Shown piece by piece: positions 53,139 through 61,420 of a DNA stretch of 64,000 nt. The translations under genes and the position numbers were made by a program. Every line of letters starts with the position of its first letter. Positions within the stretch are counted from its first letter, which is position 1. The stretch comes from Desmonostoc muscorum FACHB-395 (GTDB lineage Bacteria; Cyanobacteriota; Cyanobacteriia; Cyanobacteriales; Nostocaceae), in the NCBI RefSeq assembly GCF_014698035.1, contig NZ_JACJSF010000034.1, positions 16,228 to 80,227 of the forward strand, written 5' to 3'. The notes below the pieces were generated by a model. The model saw only the letters and a list, made by a program, of their open reading frames with translations. It did no database searches and had not been told where the DNA came from.

Positions 53139-53381
53139 AAAGACTCATTAACGGAGTTCAAAGACTCGTTGGCGAGTGTTAAAGACTCATTCACGAGTGC
53201 TAAAGACTCATCCGCGAGTATTAAAGACTCATCCACGAGTATCAAAGACTCATCCACGAGTATCAAAGACTCATCCACGAGTATTAAAGACTCATCCACG
53301 AGTATTAAAGACTCGTTGGCGAGTATCAAAGACTCGTTGGCGAGTATCAAAGACTCATTCACGAGTATCAAAGACTCATCC
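53139..53381. repeat. 21-bp minisatellite, eleven full units plus a partial one
   Basis: AAAGACTC recurs exactly every 21 bp from 53139 to 53370. Units vary between ACTCATCCACGAGT and ACTCGTTGGCGAGT cores; each core is a small hairpin (5-bp arms, 4-base loop). Both strands stay open, as heptapeptides, but no start signals are convincing. The tract lies between the LLM monooxygenase and TauD genes and is followed by a CCCAATGCCCCATGCCC STRR tag. Confidence 0.9.
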
Positions 53382-53423
53382 CCTATTCCCAATGCCCCAT
53401 GCCCAATGCCCAAGTATCAAGTA

Positions 53424-54338
53424 TTACGCAGCCACCGCCTCACGTCGGTTGTACTCAGAAGCATCTCCTTTGATAGCCTCACTTTGTTTACCATCGATAC
53501 CAACGGGGAGATCGCCAACAATTGTCACGCGTTGAACGTGGCGGGGCTGATCGCCATAATCTGCGATCGCATAATGTTGAGTAGCCCGGTTATCCCAAAA
53601 GGCTACGTCACCAACTTGCCAACGCCACCGCACTGTATTCTCAGGACGTGTTACGTATGCTTGCAACAGCCGCAGAATATCATCTGATTCAGTTGTTGAT
53701 AAGCCACGGAATTGGCGCACAAATCCGCCGATGAATAGTCCCCGCTCTCCAGATTCTGGATGGATGCGTACAACTGGATGCAGAGTCTCGTATACAGTCG
53801 AGGTAAAGACAGCCCGATGAGCTTTGACATCTTCAGGTAGGTCGAATCCAGTTGCATAGTCGTAGGCGTTGCTGTGTACTGCCCAAAGTTCGTCTGCCAG
53901 ATTACGCAAATGAGTAGGTAAATCTTGGTATGCAGTCACGGAGTTTGCCCAGATTGTATCGCCACCAGTTGGGGGAATATCAAGCGCTCGTAAGATAGAG
54001 CCGAGAGGAGGACGGTCTACAAATGTTACATCGGTATGCCAGTTATTGGCACGGGAAGTAGTGCGGCCATAATTCAGGTCTAACACTTCTGGGTTTTCTG
54101 GCAGCGATGGTACAGTGGGGTGGGCTGTAGTAACTTCACCGAAACGACGAGCGAAGGCTACCTGTCCATCAGCATCAAGTTGTTGCTGATCGCGGAAAAA
54201 GATCACTTTGTGTTTGACTAGAGTCTTGCGAATATCACTGATGATGTCATCGCTGAGGTTAGAACTCAGATTAACACCAATAATTTCAGCACCGATACGT
54301 CCTGCAACTGGTTTGATATCAAAGTATTGAGAACCCAT
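53424..54338 (-). CDS. TauD/TfdA family alpha-ketoglutarate-dependent dioxygenase
   Basis: A 304-residue Fe(II)/2-oxoglutarate dioxygenase: iron ligands in NNWHTDVTFVDRPP (His-x-Asp) and RATQHYAIADYG (His), the 2-oxoglutarate Arg in RVTIVGD, plus GEVTTAHPTVPSLPE and GGDTIWANSVTAYQDLP. The family releases sulfite from taurine or related sulfonates; other members act on 2,4-D or alkyl sulfates. With the neighbouring flavin monooxygenase this suggests sulfur scavenging. ATG start. No sulfonate ABC transporter is in the window. Confidence 0.9.
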   Translation of the reverse strand: MGSQYFDIKPVAGRIGAEIIGVNLSSNLSDDIISDIRKTLVKHKVIFFRDQQQLDADGQVAFARRFGEVTTAHPTVPSLPENPEVLDLNYGRTTSRANNWHTDVTFVDRPPLGSILRALDIPPTGGDTIWANSVTAYQDLPTHLRNLADELWAVHSNAYDYATGFDLPEDVKAHRAVFTSTVYETLHPVVRIHPESGERGLFIGGFVRQFRGLSTTESDDILRLLQAYVTRPENTVRWRWQVGDVAFWDNRATQHYAIADYGDQPRHVQRVTIVGDLPVGIDGKQSEAIKGDASEYNRREAVAA

Positions 54339-54469
54339 GATTTTATCTCCAATAAATTTATGTTTGGGACTAGCCTTTTCAAGTTGGATGAAAATTTGCC
54401 TACACGAAACTCCTCTTTAACCTCTTAACTCTGTGTTCTCTGTGCCTCTGTGGTTAAAGAAAAGATTTT

Positions 54470-54503
54470 TTAACCGCAGAGACGCGGAGGGCGCAGAGAG
54501 AAA
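54470..54503. repeat. Dispersed repeat (TTAACCGCAGAGACGC type)
   Basis: TTAACCGCAGAGACGCGGAGG and GCAGAGAG pair with GTTCTCTGTGCCTCTGTGGT at 54431-54455, making a long hairpin. Related sequence occurs at 63020-63040. Confidence 0.55.
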
Positions 54504-54546
54504 AAACAGCTTTTACAAGTCATCTTGAAAGGGCTAATGTTTTTAC

Positions 54547-54710
54547 TAAGAGGTTGTTTGAAAAGTGTTTCGCTGTAACTTTAGGCACTTTAGATCCCCC
54601 CTAGCCTTAAAAAAGGGGGGAACCGGAATCAAAGTCCCCCTTTTTAAGGGGGATTTAGGGGGATCTAAAATTTTTGATACCGACAAGAGGACTTTTCAAA
54701 CATCCTCTTA
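54547..54710. mobile_element. 164-bp MITE with 20-bp terminal inverted repeats and TA ends
   Basis: The left end TAAGAGGTTGTTTGAAAAGT and the right end ACTTTTCAAACATCCTCTTA are inverse copies with one mismatch. Internal arms, TAAAAAAGGGGGG-type against CCCCCTTTTTAAGG, fold into a hairpin. Both ends carry TA, as after IS630/Tc1-type insertion. A related half lies at 63825-63900. Confidence 0.75.
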
Positions 54711-54777
54711 GGTCGTCAGCAGTCATTCAATTTTGGATCGAAGGAAAAATCTGCTGATTTCTAATTCCTTTCATCTG

Positions 54778-55578
54778 CTAAATACCAGGAGTAGAACCGC
54801 CATCAACGATAATTTCTGTTCCTGTAATCGATGCAGCTAGATCCGACACCAAAAATAACGCTAACGCGGCAATTTCTTTTGGTTGGGCGATTCTTTTTAA
54901 AGGAATACTTTGGATGTTTTGTGCCTTCACTTGCTCGACGGTGATGCCTTGCGCTTGGGCGTTTTGTCGAGCTAAAGTCTCGGCACGCTCAGTAGCTGTA
55001 GCACCGGGCGATATGGCATTAATGCGAATCTTGTACTCGGCTAACTCTTTAGAAATACCCTTTGTAAAATTGAGTAGAGCCGCATTGCTTGTACCACCAG
55101 CTAGGAAGTTAGGGCGAGGTGTACGTCCTGCACCGCCAACGATATTGACAATCCGTCCATCACCGCGACTTTTTTGATGGGGGACGACGGCTCTAACTAA
55201 GCGGATGTAGCCCAATAATTTTAAGTTCCAAGCATCCAAGAATAAATCATCAGTGGATTCAAGGAAAGATCCAGCACGGGCTGAACCAGCGTTATTAATC
55301 AAGATATCAATCTGACCAAACTGGGACAAGGTGGTTGAAACAACTTTCTCAACATCCTCTGCTTTTGTTAAATCAGCACTAATGGCAATAACTTTCGCCC
55401 CTGGCGTGGGTAGGGACTGGATGGCAGCTACTGCATTTTCTAGTCTTTCTTGATTGCGGGCTGCGATCGCAACATTCACACCTTCACTATAAAGGGCTTT
55501 GGCAGTAGCTAACCCTATTCCTGCACTTCCTCCTGTAACAATCGCGGTTTTACCTGATAGTTTTAGTTCTAAACTCAT
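54778..55578 (-). CDS. SDR-family oxidoreductase with altered active site
   Basis: A 266-residue Rossmann protein: TGGSAGIGLATAKAL (NAD(P) loop, residues 14-28), NNAG in ILINNAGSARAG, and the C-terminal ISPGATATERAE and ITGTEIIVDGGSTPGI. The catalytic Ser-Tyr-Lys is not recognisable: the Ser position reads NIVGGAG, and where YxxxK should be the sequence is GGTSN. This resembles an SDR subgroup with AGGxxNAAL instead of YxxSKAAL. It may bind but not reduce classical substrates, or use other residues. It lies in the minus-strand organosulfur-like set. Confidence 0.88.
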   Translation of the reverse strand: MSLELKLSGKTAIVTGGSAGIGLATAKALYSEGVNVAIAARNQERLENAVAAIQSLPTPGAKVIAISADLTKAEDVEKVVSTTLSQFGQIDILINNAGSARAGSFLESTDDLFLDAWNLKLLGYIRLVRAVVPHQKSRGDGRIVNIVGGAGRTPRPNFLAGGTSNAALLNFTKGISKELAEYKIRINAISPGATATERAETLARQNAQAQGITVEQVKAQNIQSIPLKRIAQPKEIAALALFLVSDLAASITGTEIIVDGGSTPGI

Positions 55579-55607
55579 ACAAATTTACCCTCACAAATGT
55601 AAGTAAT

Positions 55608-55958
55608 TTATTTGCGAACCAATAATATTGCCGATTGAGAGCCTGTATTGTGGATATCCAAGATTGCTTGCCTTTCCTCAGATGTACAACCCAGAAGTAT
55701 CTTGATTTCTGTATCTCGCTTTTCTAAATCAACACTACAAATAACGGCAGTTACGGTTTGACTAGACAAGCTACCTATCCAAACATCAATATCATTTCCA
55801 TCTCCAGATTGAGTATCTTGTAAGTATCCATAATCTAGTGGATAAATAAAAGATGGATAACGTGGATGTGATGTCCCTTTTTGGCGATCTATCTTGATCT
55901 TACTAGCAGCTACAAGCCGATCTAATTTGAACCAGAAATCAGCATAATTCGTAATTAT
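55608..55958 (-). CDS. Inorganic-pyrophosphatase-like protein
   Basis: About 116 residues. The blocks HPRYPSFIYPLDYGYLQDT and SGDGNDIDVWIGS mirror the family I pyrophosphatase pattern (YGxIPxT, GDGDPLDV), keeping the acidic D-x-x-D metal site in part. It is shorter than true Ppa (about 170 residues), so it may be a diverged hydrolase. A GTG start at 55958 (VIITNYADFW) is chosen to fit the family; a TTG at 55991 would add 11 residues. It lies between SDR and MDR genes on the same strand. Confidence 0.65.
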   Translation of the reverse strand: MITNYADFWFKLDRLVAASKIKIDRQKGTSHPRYPSFIYPLDYGYLQDTQSGDGNDIDVWIGSLSSQTVTAVICSVDLEKRDTEIKILLGCTSEERQAILDIHNTGSQSAILLVRK

Positions 55959-56063
55959 CACCCCACTGATAAATCTGCTTGATTGCAGCAAGAAAGAAAA
56001 TTAGTCTCTATCCAGAAATGAGTACATAAAAATAGAATTAATTACGAATTATTCGGTAATACT

Positions 56064-57011
56064 TCAATTGGAAATGTGCAACACAGCCTTACCAGGAAAA
56101 CGCCTGTCGAGTAGTTGTTGCGCTACGTCAGCTATTTGTGTCCAAGGAGCTTCTAAATCAATGTGAGGATGCAACTGACCGGCTTCTACTAGACTCAAAA
56201 GCCGTTTTAGACCGACTGCGGCTGATTCAAATCTCAATTCATCGAACAGACGTAAACCATACAGGCTCACGCTACCAGTCCCGAAAAATTGGGCAGCATT
56301 GAATGTCACTTCTGCTCCCCCAGATACTCCATACAGCACAGTTTTTCCATCTTGCGCCAGTAAGCCAAGGGCTACCCCCAAAGTCTTACCACCCACTGAC
56401 TCTATAATTAGATCATAGGGCCCATACTCACTAGCAAATGAAAGGTCTTCGCCAATCACTACCGATTGTGCCCCTGCTTCTCTAACCAAAGTTTCATAGC
56501 CAGGTTGACGAATATGTGCTGTTACTTGCGCCCCTGACAGTTGCGCCAATTGAATAGCGAAGTAACCAACGCCTCCTGATGCACCTGTAACCAGAACTGG
56601 ACGACCTAATAGTGAACCACCTTTTAGCACTGCATGATACGCGGTTAAACCCGCTACAGGTAGGGTGGCAGCTTGAGCAAAAGATACCGATGGCGGCAGT
56701 TCTGCTAAGGCGTTAGTAGGAACAGATACAAGTTCCGCCCAAGCACCGGCGCGGCGTAAGCCAACTACACGCGCTCCTTGGGGAGGCCCAGACCCATCAG
56801 CCGCAGGGATTTCTACTACACCTGCCAAGTCCCAACCAGGCTGCCAACCAGCCTCAGCAGTGGTTGAACGTTTTATTTCTCCCCGATTCAGAGAAATCGC
56901 CGCTACCCTGACTAGAACTTCATCTGGGGCAGACTTTGGTGCATTCACTTCACTCAGTGCCAAACGCCCCGGCACATTGGGGTCAACAATCACAGCACGT
57001 ATTTTGCTCAT
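56064..57011 (-). CDS. Zinc-independent MDR oxidoreductase (quinone-oxidoreductase-like)
   Basis: A 315-residue medium-chain dehydrogenase/reductase: PDEVLVRVAAISLNRGEIKR, GWDLAGVVEIPAADGSGPPQ, LPVAGLTAYHAVLKGGSLLG, nucleotide loop VLVTGASGGVGYFAIQLAQL and GAQVTAHIRQPG. The structural and catalytic zinc cysteines are absent, so it belongs to the quinone-oxidoreductase/enoyl-reductase side using NAD(P)H. Substrate unknown. ATG start. It is the most upstream gene of the minus-strand set 51.4-57 kb. Confidence 0.9.
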   Translation of the reverse strand: MSKIRAVIVDPNVPGRLALSEVNAPKSAPDEVLVRVAAISLNRGEIKRSTTAEAGWQPGWDLAGVVEIPAADGSGPPQGARVVGLRRAGAWAELVSVPTNALAELPPSVSFAQAATLPVAGLTAYHAVLKGGSLLGRPVLVTGASGGVGYFAIQLAQLSGAQVTAHIRQPGYETLVREAGAQSVVIGEDLSFASEYGPYDLIIESVGGKTLGVALGLLAQDGKTVLYGVSGGAEVTFNAAQFFGTGSVSLYGLRLFDELRFESAAVGLKRLLSLVEAGQLHPHIDLEAPWTQIADVAQQLLDRRFPGKAVLHISN

Positions 57012-57399
57012 AAGGTTGCCCTGGCTTAGAGATTAATTTCTAGTTCGTTGGTTTGCAATGTACTGTCTGCAATAGATAAACTCGATAGATTAGTTATTTA
57101 TTCTTAATTCCAAATCCCTGTAACTAGATTAACGAAATTTTATTAACTACGGTAACACAATAGATTTACAGTATTTTTGGAACGTAACAAGAAAATTATC
57201 ACAGACAGCCAGAATAATCAAGCACCTTGCAAAAAGATTTGTTGCATCAATGCTTACATCTATTGCTGTGTTGTAAGCTAGTCCCTGTTAACCTCGACCT
57301 CTTACCTGGCTGTATGACTAGCTGCTCTCCAACTGTCTCTAGATTTTGCTAGGTAGTATGGGGAAATTCAAAATTCAAAACTTTTATATCTTTGATCTA
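57012..57399. other. Divergent spacer between MDR reductase and acetolactate decarboxylase
   Basis: AT-rich, about 390 bp. No gene, repeat tract or clear operator is seen. It should contain promoters for both divergent genes. Confidence 0.4.
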
Positions 57400-58197
57400 A
57401 TGAAACTCAAGCGTTATTTCTGGATAACTATTTTAACCATTACTGCATTATTTGTTGCTATTTTGCCCGCTAGAACTCAGCAATATACACCATCAAATAC
57501 CCTGTTTCAAGCATCAACGATTAGCGCTCTTGCAGTGGGAATTTTTGACGGCAATACTAATTTTCAGCAGTTGAGAAAACATGGTAATTTTGGTTTGGGG
57601 ACAGTAAATGCTCTGGATGGAGAAATGGTTGGATTAGATGGAAAATTTTACCAGATAAAAGCTGATGGAGTTGCCTCTGTTATTCCTGATTCAATGACAA
57701 GCCCTTTTGCTACAGTCACCTTTTTTCAACCAGAAACATTAATTAATCTAGAAGGGCAGATGAATTATAAACAATTGCAGCAATCTTTAGATCAACGCTT
57801 ACCAACTAAAAATTATCCTTATGCTATTCGTATCCAAGGTAATTTTCCTTATCTAAAATTTAGAATTCCTCCTAAACAAACTCCGCCTTATCGTTCTTTA
57901 GCTGAAGCACTAAAAAAACAATTAATTTTTGAATTAAGGAATATCAATGGCACTTTAGTCGGTTTTCGGACACCCGAATATATGCAAGGAGTAAATGTTA
58001 ATGGCTATCACTTTCATTTCATCGCTGCAAATCACACAACTGGAGGACATATCTTAGATGGACAATTCCAAAATGCTAAAATAGAAATTGATCCTCTATC
58101 AAACGTTGAGATAAATTTGCCCAAGAGTGCTGAATTTGTGCAGGCTGATTTGGGAGATAACAAACCTGTTGAAATCAACAGAGTTGAACGTAAATAA
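57400..58197 (+). CDS. Acetolactate decarboxylase with signal peptide
   Basis: A 265-residue AlsD/BudA family protein that converts acetolactate to acetoin. Family blocks are QASTISALAVGIFDGNTNF, HGNFGLGTVNALDGEMVGLD, PFATVTFF and the zinc ligands YHFHFIAANHTTGGHILDG with Glu in the preceding strand. The N-terminus KRYFWITILTITALFVAIL followed by PARTQQ is a signal peptide, so the protein is exported, unusual for a metabolic enzyme of this type. ATG 57400 is chosen so that the signal peptide is normal; ATG 57358 is in frame. The VOC gene follows 19 bp downstream. Confidence 0.88.
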   Translation: MKLKRYFWITILTITALFVAILPARTQQYTPSNTLFQASTISALAVGIFDGNTNFQQLRKHGNFGLGTVNALDGEMVGLDGKFYQIKADGVASVIPDSMTSPFATVTFFQPETLINLEGQMNYKQLQQSLDQRLPTKNYPYAIRIQGNFPYLKFRIPPKQTPPYRSLAEALKKQLIFELRNINGTLVGFRTPEYMQGVNVNGYHFHFIAANHTTGGHILDGQFQNAKIEIDPLSNVEINLPKSAEFVQADLGDNKPVEINRVERK

Positions 58198-58216
58198 ATA
58201 TTTTTGAATAAAAACT

Positions 58217-58618
58217 ATGTCACTACCAGAAACTATTGCAAAACAAACAGATGCCCGCCCACCTGTGGCGATTGGTCATGTAAGATTATATGTGAGTAAT
58301 GTACCGGAGGCTAGCGATTTTTTCGTCAAGATAGGACTGCGGTTGATTACCCAATCAGAACAATTAGCTGTTTTGGAATTACGGGGAGGAACGCACTTAG
58401 TTTTGAGAACAAGTTCAGAGGCGATCGCACCTGGAATCAATGCACCTTTTGATCTGATGGTAGATGATGTTGTCGCCACCAGAGATAATTTTAAGAAGTG
58501 GGGACTGACTGTTTCTGAAATCGAAACAGGCAGAATCCACAGTTCATTTAACTTAACTGGGCCGGATGGCTATTTATTGACGGTGACTTCTTCACACACA
58601 GGCGGTAGAGAAGTTTAA
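58217..58618 (+). CDS. VOC family protein
   Basis: A 133-residue VOC/glyoxalase-fold protein: AIGHVRLYVSNVPEASDFFV, LAVLELRGGTHLVLRTSS, FDLMVDDVVATRDNFKKWG and FNLTGPDGYLLTVTSSH. Metal ligands are partly replaced (GYLLTV lacks Glu), so activity is uncertain. It lies 19 bp after the acetolactate decarboxylase gene, very probably in one transcript, but no shared pathway is evident. Confidence 0.82.
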   Translation: MSLPETIAKQTDARPPVAIGHVRLYVSNVPEASDFFVKIGLRLITQSEQLAVLELRGGTHLVLRTSSEAIAPGINAPFDLMVDDVVATRDNFKKWGLTVSEIETGRIHSSFNLTGPDGYLLTVTSSHTGGREV

Positions 58619-58707
58619 CAATCAAAGAGAAAGGTCTTAGCCGTCACAATTGGGTGTAGTGCGTAATTAGTAGCGATGCCTACTACGGCGTGCGCCAACG
58701 CACTATC

Positions 58708-59244
58708 TTAGCGACGCAACCCAATTACCCGCTCTAAGTCTGCTCCTGTAAAAATTGCATCGGTAACATTAGCATTGGTCAAATTTGCATCTTCTAGATC
58801 AGCTTTCGTAAAATTAGCTTTGCTGAGGTTCGCTCCCGTCAAATTTGCCTTTCCTAAGTCTGCATCAGTTAAATCAGCGCCACTCAGGTTAGCATTCCTC
58901 AGATTAGTTTCATCTAAGTCAGCGTCAATTAGGATGGCATTACTTAGATCGACTCCGTTGAGGTCGGCTTTATCTAGGTTAGCGCCTCGAAGGTTACAGC
59001 CTTGACATTTTCTGGTGGATAAAAGCTGTTGAACTGGATCGCTTGTCGCAGTTACAAGGGTGGGAGGGGTTGGAACACTTTCTGAATTTTGCTGATTTGT
59101 TTGTAGAGGTGTAGTTGGGGCGGGGGCTAGATTTGGTTCTGCCGCTTGTGGTTGTTCAGGTTTAGAACATCCGACTAGAACTCCTGCTGCTAACATAGCG
59201 ATCGCAGTTAGACTAATTTTTTTCTTTACAGCTACAGACTTCAA
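58708..59244 (-). CDS. Pentapeptide-repeat lipoprotein
   Basis: A 178-residue protein with a lipoprotein signal (SLTAIAMLAAGVLVGCSKPE; Cys at about residue 26), a Pro/Thr/Gln linker, a CQGC motif (RKCQGCNLRGAN) and about 14 A(D/N)LxX pentapeptides such as GANLDKADLNGVDLSNAIL and so on. The quadrilateral beta-helix would sit on the periplasmic side. The KCxGCNLxGANL opening is common in cyanobacterial pentapeptide proteins; the role is unknown. TTG start with GAGG upstream. Confidence 0.9.
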   Translation of the reverse strand: MKSVAVKKKISLTAIAMLAAGVLVGCSKPEQPQAAEPNLAPAPTTPLQTNQQNSESVPTPPTLVTATSDPVQQLLSTRKCQGCNLRGANLDKADLNGVDLSNAILIDADLDETNLRNANLSGADLTDADLGKANLTGANLSKANFTKADLEDANLTNANVTDAIFTGADLERVIGLRR

Positions 59245-59366
59245 TTTTCGATCAACCTCTTCTACTTTACATCAATTCTTAATTTAGCAATTCAGGCAGT
59301 AATGCCAATCTATCTTAAGTTTAAAAAATGATAATTTAGCTTGTTAGTTCTGGGTTAGCTCACAAG

Positions 59367-59885
59367 ATGAAAATATACTCTCAACGACTCTGTTTAGAAC
59401 CACTAAAACCGCATCATGCCGAACTGCTTTTTGATGGATTACAGAGTGAGAGTATATACAACTTTATCGAAGATGTACCGCCACAAAGTATTGAATCGCT
59501 TCGCGATCGCTACATGGTATTGGCACGTCGTCAATCACCAGATGGTACGGAGATTTGGTTGAATTGGGCTGTCTGGTCTTTTCTCGAAAAATGCTACGTT
59601 GGATATGTTCAAGCAACAATTACTGTAGATAATGGTGCAATCATTGGATATGTATTTTTCCCTAATTTCTGGGGAAAAGGTTATGCAAGCGAAGCAGTGA
59701 ATTGGATGATTAGTTATTTAGTTGAAACCTACAAAAATATTGATTTTTGCGCTTACGTTAATGTCCAGAATCACCGTTCTATTGCTTTATTACATAATCT
59801 GGGATTTGTCCGCTCAACATTTTTTCCAAATATTGAGTCTAATCAAGATGAATTTAACCAGGAAGTACAGTACCGAAAAGGCTGA
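59367..59885 (+). CDS. GNAT-family N-acetyltransferase (RimJ-like)
   Basis: A 172-residue GNAT protein of the RimJ/RimL group: SQRLCLEPLKPHHAELLFDG, YVQATITVDNGAIIGYVFFP, acetyl-CoA loop NFWGKGYASEAVNWMISYL and VNVQNHRSIALLHNLGFVR. Such enzymes acetylate protein N-termini or small amines. Its target is unknown. ATG start; monocistronic. Confidence 0.9.
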   Translation: MKIYSQRLCLEPLKPHHAELLFDGLQSESIYNFIEDVPPQSIESLRDRYMVLARRQSPDGTEIWLNWAVWSFLEKCYVGYVQATITVDNGAIIGYVFFPNFWGKGYASEAVNWMISYLVETYKNIDFCAYVNVQNHRSIALLHNLGFVRSTFFPNIESNQDEFNQEVQYRKG

Positions 59886-59939
59886 TAGATAATTAAATTC
59901 AGATTATTGGTTTTACAAATGCACAACAATTTGCATTTA

Positions 59940-61244
59940 TTAACACCAGGTTTGCACAACATGACCCTTCAACTCTTGTCCTAACCAAGGTGTATTTTGT
60001 GAAAGTGTATAAAGACTTTTTCGTTCAACTTTCCAGATTTGCTGGGGGTCAAATAAAGTAAGTTCAGCTGGTTGATGAGGTAGAATTGCACTGACTTCTT
60101 GCCCCAAACATTTTGCTGGACTGGTACTTAATGCCCGCCATAATTCTAAAGCTGTAAATTCCTCAGTTTCAACGAGATATTGCCACAACAAAGGTAATGC
60201 TAATTCTAAACCAATTGCTCCTGGAGGGGCTTCGGCAAAGGCTTGGACTTTTTCTTCGTAGCTGTAGGGTGTGTGATCGATAGCGATCGCATCGATCACA
60301 CCCGCACGCACCCCCGCACGCAATGCCGCAACATCACGCGGATTTCCTAAAGGCGGGTCTAAATGCAAGCTAGTGTGATAACTCTTAACTGCTTTTGTAT
60401 CGAGTAAAAGGTGCATCCAGGTGGTGCTGGCGGTGACGGGTAAACCAGCAGCCTTAGCTGAGGCGATTAATTCCACGCTGCGAGATGTGGAGACGCGCAT
60501 GATGTGGACTGGTGTACCGATGGCTGCAACCAATTCAAGCATTGCTGCGATCGCAGTAGTTTCTGCGCTGGCGGGTATTGGGGGTAAACCGAAACGGAGT
60601 GCATCTGGCCCTTCTCTCATTACACCATTTGCAGTTAACTGGCGATCGCTAGGCCAAAATGCGACTGGTTTGCCCAACGGCTGGAGATACTCTAACACTC
60701 GCCGCACCAGCGCCAAATTTTCAAAGGGCTTACCATCGCTAAAACCAACAACTCCAGCAGACGCTAAATCTGCTAATTCTGTCATTTGGTTTCCAGCAAC
60801 ATCTAGGGTGATAGCACCCCAGATATGAAGTAGAGGAGCAGGGGAGCAGGGGAGCAAGGGAGACAAATTCTCCTCTACCCCTCTGCTCCTCTGCCCCTCT
60901 GCCCTCTTCTGCTGCAACTGTGCCACAAGTGCAGGGTTATCAATAGCTGGGGATGTATCGGGTAAGATGCTAACTCTGGTAAAACCGCCAGCAGTAGCAG
61001 CTTGTAAAAAAGACAACAGGGTTTCCCGTTCTTCAAATCCTGGTTCACCGGAGTGGCTGTACAAATCCACTAACCCAGGCCCGAGAACTAATCCCTGACA
61101 ATCTCTAATTTGAGTATCAGGATGAATATCAGCAATGTGCGAAGCCACTTCTTTGATATAACCATCAGCAATCAGCACATCAAAGAGTTCGTCGATTTCA
61201 GAAACTGGGTCAATTACCCGTACTTTTTGCAGCAGTTCAGTCAT
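59940..61244 (-). CDS. pyrC: Dihydroorotase-like protein with lost metal ligands and an STRR-encoded insertion
   Basis: A 434-residue amidohydrolase of the dihydroorotase family (LLQKVRVIDPVSEIDELFDV, LGPGLVDLYSHSGEPGFEER, TRVSILPDTSPAIDNPA). The metal sites are altered: the DxHxH motif reads DLYSHSGEPG, the second histidine block reads VHIMRVST where the ligand His is Arg, and DHAPH reads DHTPY. This is the pattern of non-catalytic PyrC-like subunits that accompany aspartate transcarbamoylase. Residues about 113-139 come from an in-frame repeat insertion. Cyanobacterial databases usually label it dihydroorotase; activity is doubtful. Confidence 0.85.
   Translation of the reverse strand: MTELLQKVRVIDPVSEIDELFDVLIADGYIKEVASHIADIHPDTQIRDCQGLVLGPGLVDLYSHSGEPGFEERETLLSFLQAATAGGFTRVSILPDTSPAIDNPALVAQLQQKRAEGQRSRGVEENLSPLLPCSPAPLLHIWGAITLDVAGNQMTELADLASAGVVGFSDGKPFENLALVRRVLEYLQPLGKPVAFWPSDRQLTANGVMREGPDALRFGLPPIPASAETTAIAAMLELVAAIGTPVHIMRVSTSRSVELIASAKAAGLPVTASTTWMHLLLDTKAVKSYHTSLHLDPPLGNPRDVAALRAGVRAGVIDAIAIDHTPYSYEEKVQAFAEAPPGAIGLELALPLLWQYLVETEEFTALELWRALSTSPAKCLGQEVSAILPHQPAELTLFDPQQIWKVERKSLYTLSQNTPWLGQELKGHVVQTWC
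60829..60905. repeat. STRR-like tract inside the dihydroorotase-like gene
   Basis: GAGGAGCAGGGGAGCAGGGG and a complementary CCCCTCTGCTCCTCTGCCCC, in frame and without stops. It can form a hairpin. Confidence 0.8.
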
Positions 61245-61296
61245 AAAACTTTTTAGTTAGGAGTTAAGAATAAAGTTAGGAGTTAGGAGTTAGAAG

Positions 61297-61316
61297 AGAC
61301 GCGATTAATCGCGTCT
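61297..61316. repeat. Copy of the GACGCGATTAATCGCGTC palindrome
   Basis: Full family core, located in the spacer before the dihydroorotase-like gene among GTTAGGAGTTA repeats. Confidence 0.75.
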
Positions 61317-61420
61317 GTAGAGGAGTTAGAAGTTATCAGTTATTTGTTCCTTGCTCATCATTTTTAACTTTATTCATCACTCATATTTTTCACTCCTAAC
61401 TTTATTCCTTACTCTTGTCG

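Noticed and set aside
53078..53535. Heptapeptide-repeat open frames over the 21-bp minisatellite on both strands
   Set aside because: Same reason: frame openness follows from the period, three different frames are open, and they run into repeat tags or the TauD gene.
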